Positions 7,753-13,931 of a stretch of 26,676 nt of DNA are shown piece after piece. The notes beneath the pieces were generated by a model. That model did no database searches. It saw only the letters and a program-made list of their open reading frames with translations, and was not told the DNA's origin. The stretch's first letter is position 1; every line of letters begins with the position of its first letter. The stretch is taken from positions 1 to 26,676 of the forward strand of contig DASRFJ010000208.1 in assembly GCA_035651595.1 (NCBI GenBank), in the 5' to 3' direction. The DNA is from JAFARZ01 sp035651595 (lineage in GTDB: Bacteria; Actinomycetota; Actinomycetes; Streptosporangiales; Streptosporangiaceae). The position numbers were made by a program, and so were the translations under genes.

Positions 7753-8231
7753 GACGTCGCCCCCTCATGCTCCGCGGCGGACCCAGCGGCGCGCAGCACC
7801 GCCCGGATGATGTTCTGGTAGCCGGTGCACCGGCACAGGTTGCCTTCGAGGCCCTCGCGCACCTGTTCCTCGGTGGGGTGCGGGTTGTCCCGGACCAGGT
7901 CGACGGCCGCCATGATCATGCCTGGCGTGCAGTAGCCGCACTGGAGCGCGTGCTCCTCGTGGAAGGCGCGCTGGAGCGGGTGCCACTCGCCGTTCGCAAG
8001 ACCCTGGATCGTCTGCACGGTGGACCCGTCGGCCTGCACCGCGAGCACCGAACACGATTTGACCGAGAGTCCGTCCAGCAAGACGGTGCAGGCCCCGCAG
8101 TTGGAGGTGTCGCAGCCGATCGGCGTGCCGATCCGGCCGGCCACCTCGCGAAGATAATGAACGAGCAGCATGCGGGGCTCGACTTCGTCTTCGTACCGCA
8201 CGCCGTCAATAACCATGCTGATCTTGGTCAT
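7749..8231 (-). CDS. coxS: 2Fe-2S small subunit of molybdenum hydroxylase, CoxS-like
   Basis: A 160 aa protein with two [2Fe-2S] domains that passes electrons from the molybdenum site to FAD. The plant-ferredoxin-type cluster uses Cys40, Cys45, Cys48 and Cys60 (CDTSNCGACT...KSC). The helical second cluster uses Cys98, Cys101, Cys133 and Cys135 (QCGYCTPGM and NLCRCTGY). The ATG at 8231 is chosen over an in-frame start at 8276 because AAGGAGG (8236-8242 on this strand) stands four bases before it, and family members start at this MTKISM-like position. It is the first recognised gene of the cox operon, and its stop overlaps the coxL ATG. Confidence 0.95.
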   Translation of the reverse strand: MTKISMVIDGVRYEDEVEPRMLLVHYLREVAGRIGTPIGCDTSNCGACTVLLDGLSVKSCSVLAVQADGSTVQTIQGLANGEWHPLQRAFHEEHALQCGYCTPGMIMAAVDLVRDNPHPTEEQVREGLEGNLCRCTGYQNIIRAVLRAAGSAAEHEGATS

Positions 8232-8291
8232 CCGGCCTCCTTGCCGACCTAGCGGGGCAAATACGCCTGAGGCCAACCTAGAGCGCCGGTC

Positions 8292-8453
8292 GGTGTAACA
8301 CCAGACCCGATCGGTACAACCGAAGTTCAGGCGGTATCGAGCACCCGGAAGCCCTCTGCCACGTGTCCCTCGGGGAGCCCTGCCCGGGCCGCGACCAGGC
8401 GAAACATCTCCCGCAGACGGCCCTCCAGGTCGTCCATGTGACTGGTAACACCA
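8292..8453. promoter_or_regulatory. Repeated GTAACACCA motifs upstream of coxS
   Basis: The 9-bp word GTAACACCA occurs at 8295-8303 and 8445-8453. The first is part of the dyad GGTGT-A-ACACC (8292-8302). The second sits inside the wider dyad GTGAC...GTCAC (8438-8460). A further, looser match (GGTACAACCG) follows the first. These look like paired operator half-sites upstream of coxS, but no regulator gene is adjacent. Confidence 0.35.
8327..8437 (-). CDS. Possible small ORF upstream of coxS, unknown function
   Basis: ATG at 8437 opens a 36-codon frame ending in TGA at 8327, reading MDDLEGRLREMFRLVAARAG and then a segment ending GFRVLDTA. A GTG at 8467 would extend it to 46 residues, with AGGAT a few bases upstream. 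Codons within the 36 are mostly G/C at the third position and the peptide could form a charged amphipathic helix, unlike other frames here. It lies 95 bases before coxS on the same strand, so it could be a leader or accessory peptide. I recognise no family; it may be a chance frame. Confidence 0.33.
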   Translation of the reverse strand: MDDLEGRLREMFRLVAARAGLPEGHVAEGFRVLDTA

Positions 8454-8473
8454 CTGTCACTCAGCACCTGGTC

Positions 8474-8562
8474 ATCCTACGGTCCGTCGAATCAGCCGCG
8501 ATCGACCAGCCACAGCACGTTTGGATAGAGATTTAGATCTTTGTATATGGAAACCGTAGGAT
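8474..8562. promoter_or_regulatory. Widely spaced 10-bp inverted repeat upstream of the permease
   Basis: ATCCTACGGT at 8474-8483 is the exact reverse complement of ACCGTAGGAT at 8553-8562, with 69 bases between arms. The region between has an AT-rich stretch (about 8525-8550) that is unusual for this genome and probably contains the permease promoter. Two sites for one dimer, with looping, is one reading. Chance is possible for a single 10-bp match. Confidence 0.35.
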
Positions 8563-8624
8563 CTTAGCGAGAATCATGCTAATACCGTGGTCAGGAGCCT
8601 ACGAAACGAAGGGGGGTCATCTCG

Positions 8625-10190
8625 ATGGCCACTACCGAGCCGGCCGTGCTCGCCGGCGAACAGCCACTGGAGAAGGGCCTCAAGACCGGAGCGCTGGGGC
8701 TGGTCTCCAGCGTCGTCATGGGGGTGGCGTCGACCGCTCCGGCCTACAGCCTGGCGGCGACCCTCGGTCTCATGGTGGCGGCGGTCGGCCTGCAGAGCCC
8801 AATCGTCGCCATTATCGCGTTCGTGCCCATGCTGCTGACCTCGATCGGCTACAGCGAGCTGAACAAGGCGGACCCGGACTGCGGCACGACGTTCACGTGG
8901 GCGACCAGGGCGTTCGGCCCGCGCACCGGCTGGGCCGGCGGCTGGGCCATCGTCGCCGCCGACATCCTGGTGATGGCAAGCCTGGCTCAGGTCGCCGGAC
9001 AGTACGTGTTCCTGCTGTTCAACACCTCGAGCATCGGTTCCGACGCGACCAGCGGCTGGGTGCTGCTGGTGGGCGTGGCATGGATCGTCGCGATGACCTA
9101 CATCTGCTACCGGGGTATCGAGGTGTCCGCGCGGTTCCAGCGCGTCCTGCTCGGTATCGAGATCGTCATGCTGCTGGTGTTCGCGGTGACCGCGCTCACC
9201 CGGGCAGGCACCGGCCACGCGCCGAAGGGGCACCTGGCGCCGAGCATGTCCTGGCTGAACCCGTTCGACATCCCGAGCTTCTCGATCTTCGTCAGCGGCC
9301 TGATCCTCATGCTGTTCATCTACTGGGGCTGGGACACCGCGGTCGCGGTCAACGAGGAGACGGCCGACCGGAACCGGACTCCGGGCCGGGCCGCCATCAT
9401 CTCCACGGTCATCCTGCTGGTCACCTACGTGCTGGTCATCTTTTCCGCGCAGTCGTTCGCGGGCGTCGGCACGTCCGGCATCGGCCTCGGCAACCCGGCT
9501 AACTCCGGTGATGTGCTCTCGGTGCTCGGCGGCGCGGTCTTCGGCACGTCCGGCTTCGGCACGGTCCTGGCCCGGCTGCTGGTCCTGATGGTGCTGTCGT
9601 CGGCCGCCGCGTCGACCCAGACGACGATCTTGCCGACCGCCCGGACCACGCTGTCCATGGCGGTCTACAAGGCCTTGCCGAAATCGTTCGCGCGGATGCA
9701 CCCGCGTTACCAGACGCCAACGGTGTCCACTCTGGTCATGGGCGGGATCTCCGCCCTGCTGTACATCCTGTTCAACTACCTGTCCGGCGGGAACGTGATC
9801 TACGACGCGGTGACCGGGATCGGACTGTTCATCGCGTTCTACTACGGGATGACCGGGTTCGCCTGTGCCTGGTACTACCGCAGGACGCTGACCTCCTCGA
9901 TGCGGAACCTGTGGATGCAGGGGATCCTGCCGGTGGCCGGCGGGCTGATGATGTACTTCGCCGGCGCCTGGTCGCTGTGGATGGACTGGGACGTGGCCAC
10001 CCAGAACAGCTACACGTCCTGGAAGATGCCGTTCTATCCGGACTGGCGCATCGGCGGCGTCTTCATGATCGCGTTCGTGTCCGCGCTGGCCGGGCTGCTG
10101 CTCGCCATCTACCAGCGCTTCACCGCGCCCGCGTTCTTCCGCAAGCAGACGCTCACCCGGTCCACCCCGACGCTGGTGCCGGAAGACTGA
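8625..10190 (+). CDS. APC superfamily amino-acid/polyamine permease
   Basis: A 521 aa integral membrane transporter with about twelve hydrophobic segments. The first helix contains the APC signature region (GLVSSVVMGVASTAPAYSLAATLG, residues 25 to 48 approximately), where an unwound glycine-rich stretch binds substrate. Later helices include YWGWDTAVAVNEET, typical of the family's sixth helix (the GWD...NEE feature). The start is ATG at 8625 with GAAGGGGGG at 8608-8616. The gene is divergent from the cox operon and ends at a strong terminator, so it is its own transcript. The substrate is unknown. Sharing a control region with cox could mean the two respond to the same compound, but that is speculation. 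Confidence 0.92.
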   Translation: MATTEPAVLAGEQPLEKGLKTGALGLVSSVVMGVASTAPAYSLAATLGLMVAAVGLQSPIVAIIAFVPMLLTSIGYSELNKADPDCGTTFTWATRAFGPRTGWAGGWAIVAADILVMASLAQVAGQYVFLLFNTSSIGSDATSGWVLLVGVAWIVAMTYICYRGIEVSARFQRVLLGIEIVMLLVFAVTALTRAGTGHAPKGHLAPSMSWLNPFDIPSFSIFVSGLILMLFIYWGWDTAVAVNEETADRNRTPGRAAIISTVILLVTYVLVIFSAQSFAGVGTSGIGLGNPANSGDVLSVLGGAVFGTSGFGTVLARLLVLMVLSSAAASTQTTILPTARTTLSMAVYKALPKSFARMHPRYQTPTVSTLVMGGISALLYILFNYLSGGNVIYDAVTGIGLFIAFYYGMTGFACAWYYRRTLTSSMRNLWMQGILPVAGGLMMYFAGAWSLWMDWDVATQNSYTSWKMPFYPDWRIGGVFMIAFVSALAGLLLAIYQRFTAPAFFRKQTLTRSTPTLVPED

Positions 10191-10200
10191 ACGCCGACGG

Positions 10201-10228
10201 AAAAGGCGCCGGGAAACCGGCGCCTTTT
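10201..10228. terminator. Intrinsic terminator shared by permease and XRE gene
   Basis: A perfect 12-bp stem (AAAAGGCGCCGG and its complement) is closed by a GAAA loop and flanked by A and T runs. It works in both directions by symmetry. It lies ten bases after the permease stop and 16 bases before the end of the convergent XRE gene. Confidence 0.93.
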
Positions 10229-10244
10229 GCGTGTTAAGGGAACC

Positions 10245-11150
10245 TCAGATCTCGTCGAGGAGCTTCCGCAACAGCTTCGCGGTGTTCGCGGCAGGCTCGG
10301 CCTGGAGGCACAGCTGCTCCATGACCTCCAGGTAGCGGTCCACCTCGACCTGCTTGTCCAGGTAGAGCGCGCTGGTCAGCTGCTCGATGTAGATCACGTC
10401 CTGCAGGTCGGGCTCGGCGAACCGCAAGATCGTGAACGGACCACCGCAGGCGGAGTGCCCGCCAACGCGGAACGGCAGGACCTGGAGGGTCACCGCCGGG
10501 TGGTCGGTGATCTCGATCAGGTGCCTGATCTGCTCGCGCATCACGTCGGCACTGCCGATCGGTCGGCGCAGGACGCCCTCGTCGACGACCGCCCACAGTT
10601 GCGGGGCACCTGGTCGGCTGAGGATGTCCTGGCGGCTGATCCGCAGGTCCGTGCGCCGGGCGAGTTCCTCCTCGGTGACGGCGGGGTAGCCGGTACGCAG
10701 CAGCGCGCTGGCGTAACCGCCAGTCTGCAGCAGGCCCGGTACATACTGGATCTGATAGGTCCGGATAACGGATGCGGCTGCCTCCAAGCCGACATACGGC
10801 TCGACCCAGGTCGGCAGGATGTCGGAGAAGGCGTGCCACCAGCCGGGCGTGTTCGACTCCCTGGCCATGTTGAGCAACGCCGCACGCTCGTCGCCGTCGA
10901 TAACGCCGTAGAGCGTGAGCAGATCGGCTACGTCGCGCTCCTTGAAGCCGACGCGGCCGTGTTCCATCCGGCTGATCTTCGAGTGCGATCCGCGGATCGA
11001 GTCCGCGGCCTGCTCCGCCGTGATACCACGCTGTTCGCGAAGCTTACGCAGATGACTGCCGAGTACCATGCGCTGTACGGTCGGCCCGCCAGCGCGGGCG
11101 CCGAACATGCTGGGCGGTACATCCCAGGCCGAGTCTTCGGACGAGACCAT
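10245..11150 (-). CDS. Helix-turn-helix XRE regulator with DUF5753 (Scr1/WhiJ-like)
   Basis: A 301 aa regulator. The XRE helix-turn-helix spans about residues 28-85 (LGSHLRKLREQRGITAEQAADSIRGSHSKISRMEHGR in outline), followed by a DUF5753 domain (about 110-295) with RTYQIQYVPGLLQTGGYA, typical of the family. In Streptomyces, XRE-DUF5753 proteins pair with small DUF397 proteins (Scr1/Scr2; WhiJ and BldB-like partners) and influence development and antibiotic production. The ATG at 11150 is chosen because AGGAGGG (11154-11160 on this strand) lies three bases before it; the open frame extends to 11246, but without such a site. Its DUF397 partner is upstream, on the same strand, 275 bases away. 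Confidence 0.9.
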   Translation of the reverse strand: MVSSEDSAWDVPPSMFGARAGGPTVQRMVLGSHLRKLREQRGITAEQAADSIRGSHSKISRMEHGRVGFKERDVADLLTLYGVIDGDERAALLNMARESNTPGWWHAFSDILPTWVEPYVGLEAAASVIRTYQIQYVPGLLQTGGYASALLRTGYPAVTEEELARRTDLRISRQDILSRPGAPQLWAVVDEGVLRRPIGSADVMREQIRHLIEITDHPAVTLQVLPFRVGGHSACGGPFTILRFAEPDLQDVIYIEQLTSALYLDKQVEVDRYLEVMEQLCLQAEPAANTAKLLRKLLDEI

Positions 11151-11297
11151 CGGCCCTCCTCGCATCGGTGTGCCACTGATCATAGCGGGGTAAGGACCAC
11201 AGTCTCCCACGTCCTGTTGCCATCGGGAAAGGCCGTTACATGACATTTCAATAGATGCCGGTGGCCCTTCGTGTTTGCGCAGGTAGAAAGTGCCAGT

Positions 11298-11326
11298 TTG
11301 ACGAACTTGTTGTCAACGTGTTGTCA
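11298..11326 (-). promoter_or_regulatory. Putative promoter/operator of the XRE gene
   Basis: GTTGTCA occurs at 11309-11315 and 11320-11326, 11 bp apart (one helical turn). A TTGAC...GTCAA dyad spans 11298-11316. On the minus strand 11316-11311 reads TTGACA, a consensus -35. The -10 is not obvious. The combination suggests an XRE autoregulatory site. Confidence 0.4.
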
Positions 11327-11333
11327 CGAGCCT

Positions 11334-11355
11334 GCTGGTAGCTATGCCTACCAGC
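11334..11355. terminator. 8-bp hairpin between DUF397 and XRE genes
   Basis: GCTGGTAG (11334-11341) and CTACCAGC (11348-11355) form a perfect stem with a 6-base loop, downstream of the DUF397 stop codon and upstream of the XRE promoter region. It may be a weak terminator or an operator. No U-tract is present. Confidence 0.35.
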
Positions 11356-11425
11356 GAGTAGACCAGTGCGATTCCCCGCTCGGACGCGCTGCGCCGCTAG
11401 CTCGCACTAGTCTTCCCAGCGGTTC

Positions 11426-11662
11426 TCAGGCCACCATCTGGTCGAATTCACCGTCCTTCGCGCCGGCCAGGAACGCGTGGATCTCCGCCGGCGTGTAGAC
11501 GAGGACGGGACCCTCAGGGAAACGCGAGTTGCGGACCGCGATCTCGCCGCTTGGCAATGCCGCTAGCTCGACGCACTCACCGGTGCCGTTACTGTACTGG
11601 CTCTTGCGCCAGCGAACGTCCCCGAGTTCAGCGGCCGGCATGCCGTTGTAGGTGGTGTCCAT
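11426..11662 (-). CDS. DUF397 domain protein (BldB/Scr2-like)
   Basis: A 78 aa protein that is one DUF397 domain throughout. Seen features: VRWRKSQYSNGTGECVELA (residues 15-33), EIAVRNSRFPEGPVLVYTPAEIHAF and a C-terminal KDGEFD, which match the family pattern W-R-K-S-x-Y-S, C-V-E, V-R-[DN]-S-x-x-P-x-G-P and K-x-G-E-F-D. Family members act with a neighbouring XRE-DUF5753 regulator, sometimes described as toxin-antitoxin-like. The ATG at 11662 has GGGGAG about four bases upstream. In the pairs I know, the XRE gene usually comes first; here the DUF397 gene is upstream, and a hairpin separates them. Confidence 0.92.
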   Translation of the reverse strand: MDTTYNGMPAAELGDVRWRKSQYSNGTGECVELAALPSGEIAVRNSRFPEGPVLVYTPAEIHAFLAGAKDGEFDQMVA

Positions 11663-12091
11663 TGCTCTCCCCTGGTGCTGTGGTAGGAAGCTGGGGCTGG
11701 CGCGCTGATCGTGTGCCGACCGTTGCGCCGGTCCGGGCCGTGTCCTCCGACAGGATGAAAACGAGTCAGGGACCGGATCGGTTCACTCGCCGTAGTGCGC
11801 CGCCGCTGCTACAAGCGGGTCCCCGCCGGGGTTGGACGGGTGTTTGCCCGCTACCCTCCGTGGGGTTCTCGAAACATCTGCACGAAGCGAATGAACGTGC
11901 ATCCGGCCTTGCATTTGCACAATATATCAGGCAACATACTGTCTAGGCACGCTATTAACATCAGTGACGGGCACGGGTTTCCGAGTCCGCGAACGATTGC
12001 AGAAAGCGGTCTGTTGGCGCATCTCAGTGTCGCTGCCGGTAACGGAGATGACGACGAGGACGTCATCCCGTGGACCGGTCCTGCTGACGGT
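11663..12091. other. Divergent intergenic region between DUF397 and ATPase genes
   Basis: About 430 bases with no supported gene if the ATPase starts at 12092. An AT-rich island at about 11905-11965 stands out from the GC-rich surroundings. It contains TTGCAT (11909-11914), a 17-base spacer and CAACAT (11932-11937), a plausible promoter for the ATPase. The frame of the ATPase stays open through this region from 11795, but third-codon GC is low there, arguing against coding. Confidence 0.4.
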
Positions 12092-12535
12092 ATGCCACGA
12101 CTACTCCCTGTGCCTTCCGCGTGGTGGGAGACCCCCGCGGTCACGACCAGGGCGCTGAGCGCCCGGCCGGAAGAGGCCCGCACCGCCCGTCACTTCGTCC
12201 GCGAGCTGCTCACCTGCTGGGGACTTGAGGCGCTGGCCGACGACGCCGAGATGATCGTCGACGAGCTCGTGGTCAACGCCGTTCTCCATGGGGCGCATAA
12301 CGGCATGCGCCAAGGCGCCAGCTCTGTCCTGCGCCTGTGCATGCTCCGTCGCGTCGGGGAGGTCATGCTCGCCGTGGTCGATCCGGGCAACGAGGCACCC
12401 ATGCCGCGCCAGCCCGACTGGACCGGCGAGAACGGCCGCGGCCTCCAGATCGTCGGCGCACTCAGCCACGTCTGGGGCTGGAGCCCCATCGCCGGCCACG
12501 GCAAAGCCGTCTGGGCCGTCCTCCGCGACACCTGA
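12092..12535 (+). CDS. RsbW-like ATP-binding protein (anti-sigma-factor-type HATPase)
   Basis: A 147 aa GHKL ATPase of the anti-sigma kinase type. The N-box EMIVDELVVNAVLHG lies at residues 53-67, the G1-like VVDPGN at 95-100, the G2 ENGRGLQIV at 113-121 and GHGKAVWAV at 135-143. Such proteins either phosphorylate anti-anti-sigma factors or act as partners of WhiJ/AbaA-type clusters. The start is uncertain. ATG 12092 gives usual family length but has a weak ribosome site. ATG 11891 would add 67 residues that look non-coding in codon use. It is divergent from DUF397 and its stop is 13 bases from the end of convergent cvnD, with no terminator between. Confidence 0.85.
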   Translation: MPRLLPVPSAWWETPAVTTRALSARPEEARTARHFVRELLTCWGLEALADDAEMIVDELVVNAVLHGAHNGMRQGASSVLRLCMLRRVGEVMLAVVDPGNEAPMPRQPDWTGENGRGLQIVGALSHVWGWSPIAGHGKAVWAVLRDT

Positions 12536-12548
12536 ACCCCGTCACGCG

Positions 12549-13160
12549 CTACCGCAGCCCGCTGCGCAATGGCTCCTCGGGTGCGTGCATCAGCACGTGC
12601 TCGACCAGCGTGATGAGCACCTGCTTGGCGGATTCCCGGCTGCGCGCGTCACAGTGGATGATGGGCAGCTCAGGTTCGAGGTCCAAGGCGACCCTGACGT
12701 CCTCCGCGCTGTACCGGCGCGCGCCGTCGAAGTTGTTCAGCGCCACGATGAACGGGATGTCCCGGCGCTCGAAGTAGTCGATGGCGGGGAAGCTGTCCGC
12801 GAGCCGCCGGGTGTCCGCAAGGACCACCGCGCCCAGCGCGCCGATCGCCAGCTCGTCCCACATGAACCAGAACCGCTGCTGGCCGGGCGTGCCGAACAGG
12901 TACAGCACAAGATCGCTGCGCAAGCTGATGCGGCCGAAGTCCATCGCCACCGTCGTCGTGGTCTTCTGCTCCACGCCCGCGGTACTGTCGCTGCGCAAGC
13001 TGCCCTCGGTCAGCGGCTCCTCGGTGCGCAGCGGCTTGATCTCGCTCACCGCGCCCACCAGCGTCGTCTTGCCCACGCCGAAGCCGCCGGCCAGCAGAAT
13101 CTTGATCGCACGATGCTGTCTGACGCCGGCGCCGGAGTAGTCAAAGCCCCCGGAGACCAT
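12549..13160 (-). CDS. cvnD: Conservon small GTPase-like protein CvnD
   Basis: A 203 aa Ras/MglA-like GTPase. The P-loop is GGFGVGKT (residues 25-32), switch II is GTPGQQRF (90-97, as in other CvnD proteins) and the base-specificity motif is NNFD (142-145) rather than NKxD. A TTTTVAMDFG segment (67-76) is the switch I region. CvnD is the G-protein-like effector of the conservon, which assembles at the membrane with CvnA, CvnB and CvnC in a heterotrimer-like signalling unit. The ATG at 13160 is preceded by GGGAGGTG and overlaps the end of cvnC by 20 bases, so it is translationally coupled. It is the last gene of the operon; no terminator separates it from the facing ATPase. Confidence 0.94.
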   Translation of the reverse strand: MVSGGFDYSGAGVRQHRAIKILLAGGFGVGKTTLVGAVSEIKPLRTEEPLTEGSLRSDSTAGVEQKTTTTVAMDFGRISLRSDLVLYLFGTPGQQRFWFMWDELAIGALGAVVLADTRRLADSFPAIDYFERRDIPFIVALNNFDGARRYSAEDVRVALDLEPELPIIHCDARSRESAKQVLITLVEHVLMHAPEEPLRSGLR

Positions 13161-13515
13161 TGAGCACCTCCCGCAGTGTTTGCTTGTCGACCCGCTCCGC
13201 CATCGTGACGGGTGCGCGGATCGCGATCAGGCCGAGTTCCCGAAGGTCGGCGAGGAGAATGCGGACGACACCGAGGGGGAGGTCAACGTCCGAGGCGATA
13301 TCGGCGACGGTGGTCGGCGCCCTGGCTAGCTGAAGAACGCTTACATGCTCGGGACCAAGGTTAGCCGGGTCGCCGGTCAGCTCGTGGGTGGACACCACGG
13401 TCGCCACAAGATCGAAAGATTCACCAGAATGCCGGGTCCTGCCTCTGGTCAGCGCGTATGGCCGAACGACCGGACCCGCCTCGGCATCCAGCCACCGTTC
13501 GTCGTTGCCTGCCAC
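13141..13515 (-). CDS. cvnC: DUF742 protein CvnC
   Basis: A 124 aa DUF742 protein. The N-terminal part has VVRPYALTRGRTR (residues 16-28), the family hallmark. The C-terminal two thirds form a winged-helix-like fold (VLQLARAPTTVADIASDVDLPLGVVRILLADLRELGLI in outline). It is the third conservon component, thought to bridge the kinase/roadblock pair and the GTPase. GTG at 13515 follows the cvnB stop with a 2-base gap and has TGGGG upstream. Its 3' end lies within cvnD. Cotranscription with cvnA-cvnD is near certain. Confidence 0.93.
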   Translation of the reverse strand: MAGNDERWLDAEAGPVVRPYALTRGRTRHSGESFDLVATVVSTHELTGDPANLGPEHVSVLQLARAPTTVADIASDVDLPLGVVRILLADLRELGLIAIRAPVTMAERVDKQTLREVLNGLRGL

Positions 13516-13517
13516 TG

Positions 13518-13931
13518 CTAACCCCAGCTGTTGCCGACTGGTGTGCGCTTGTTGACCCGGATGTGCTCGCCGGCCCGGCGCACCAGCACGGCCATTTCAT
13601 AGGCGACCAGACCGAGGTCGGCACCGCTGTCCGCGAGTACGGCCAGGCAGGTTCCGCTGCCGGCCGCGCACACGAACAGGAATCCCGACTCCATCTCGAT
13701 GATCGTCTGCCGTACCGCGCCACCGCCGAAGTGATTGCCAGCGCCCTTGGCGAGCGACTGGAAGCCGGCGGCAAGGGCGGCTAGGTGTTCGGCGTCGTCG
13801 CGGCCCAAGCTCCGTGACGCGCCGAGCGCGATGCCATCCTGCGACAGGATGACCGCCTTGCTGATCGGGCTGACGCGCATCACCAGGTCGTCAAGCAGCC
13901 AGTCGAGCTGGCCGGCCTGGCTATGCTCCAT
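13518..13931 (-). CDS. cvnB: Roadblock/LC7 domain protein CvnB
   Basis: A 137 aa roadblock/LC7 (MglB-like) protein, probably a dimer acting on the CvnD GTPase. LDWLLDDLVMRVSPISKAVILSQDGIALGAS (residues 9-39 approximately, start shown in part) and a following helix (DDAEHLAALAAGFQSLAKGAG) match the roadblock pattern, with the late AYEMAVLVRRAGEHI helix. ATG 13931 is chosen: GAGGGGG lies six bases upstream, and the protein starts at the usual MEHS-like position. Frames open further upstream are cvnA shadows. It overlaps the end of cvnA by 11 bases. Confidence 0.95.
   Translation of the reverse strand: MEHSQAGQLDWLLDDLVMRVSPISKAVILSQDGIALGASRSLGRDDAEHLAALAAGFQSLAKGAGNHFGGGAVRQTIIEMESGFLFVCAAGSGTCLAVLADSGADLGLVAYEMAVLVRRAGEHIRVNKRTPVGNSWG

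Noticed and set aside
5728..7821. 697-codon plus-strand open frame opposite coxL
   Set aside because: It mirrors the entire coxL gene; its residues (repeated V-G-R-D-H composition) show no domain. This is typical of antisense frames in high-GC coding DNA.
8278..8460. 60-codon minus-strand frame upstream of coxS
   Set aside because: It has Trp/Arg/Pro-rich composition and no ribosome site. The 36-codon frame in a different register looks more coding-like.
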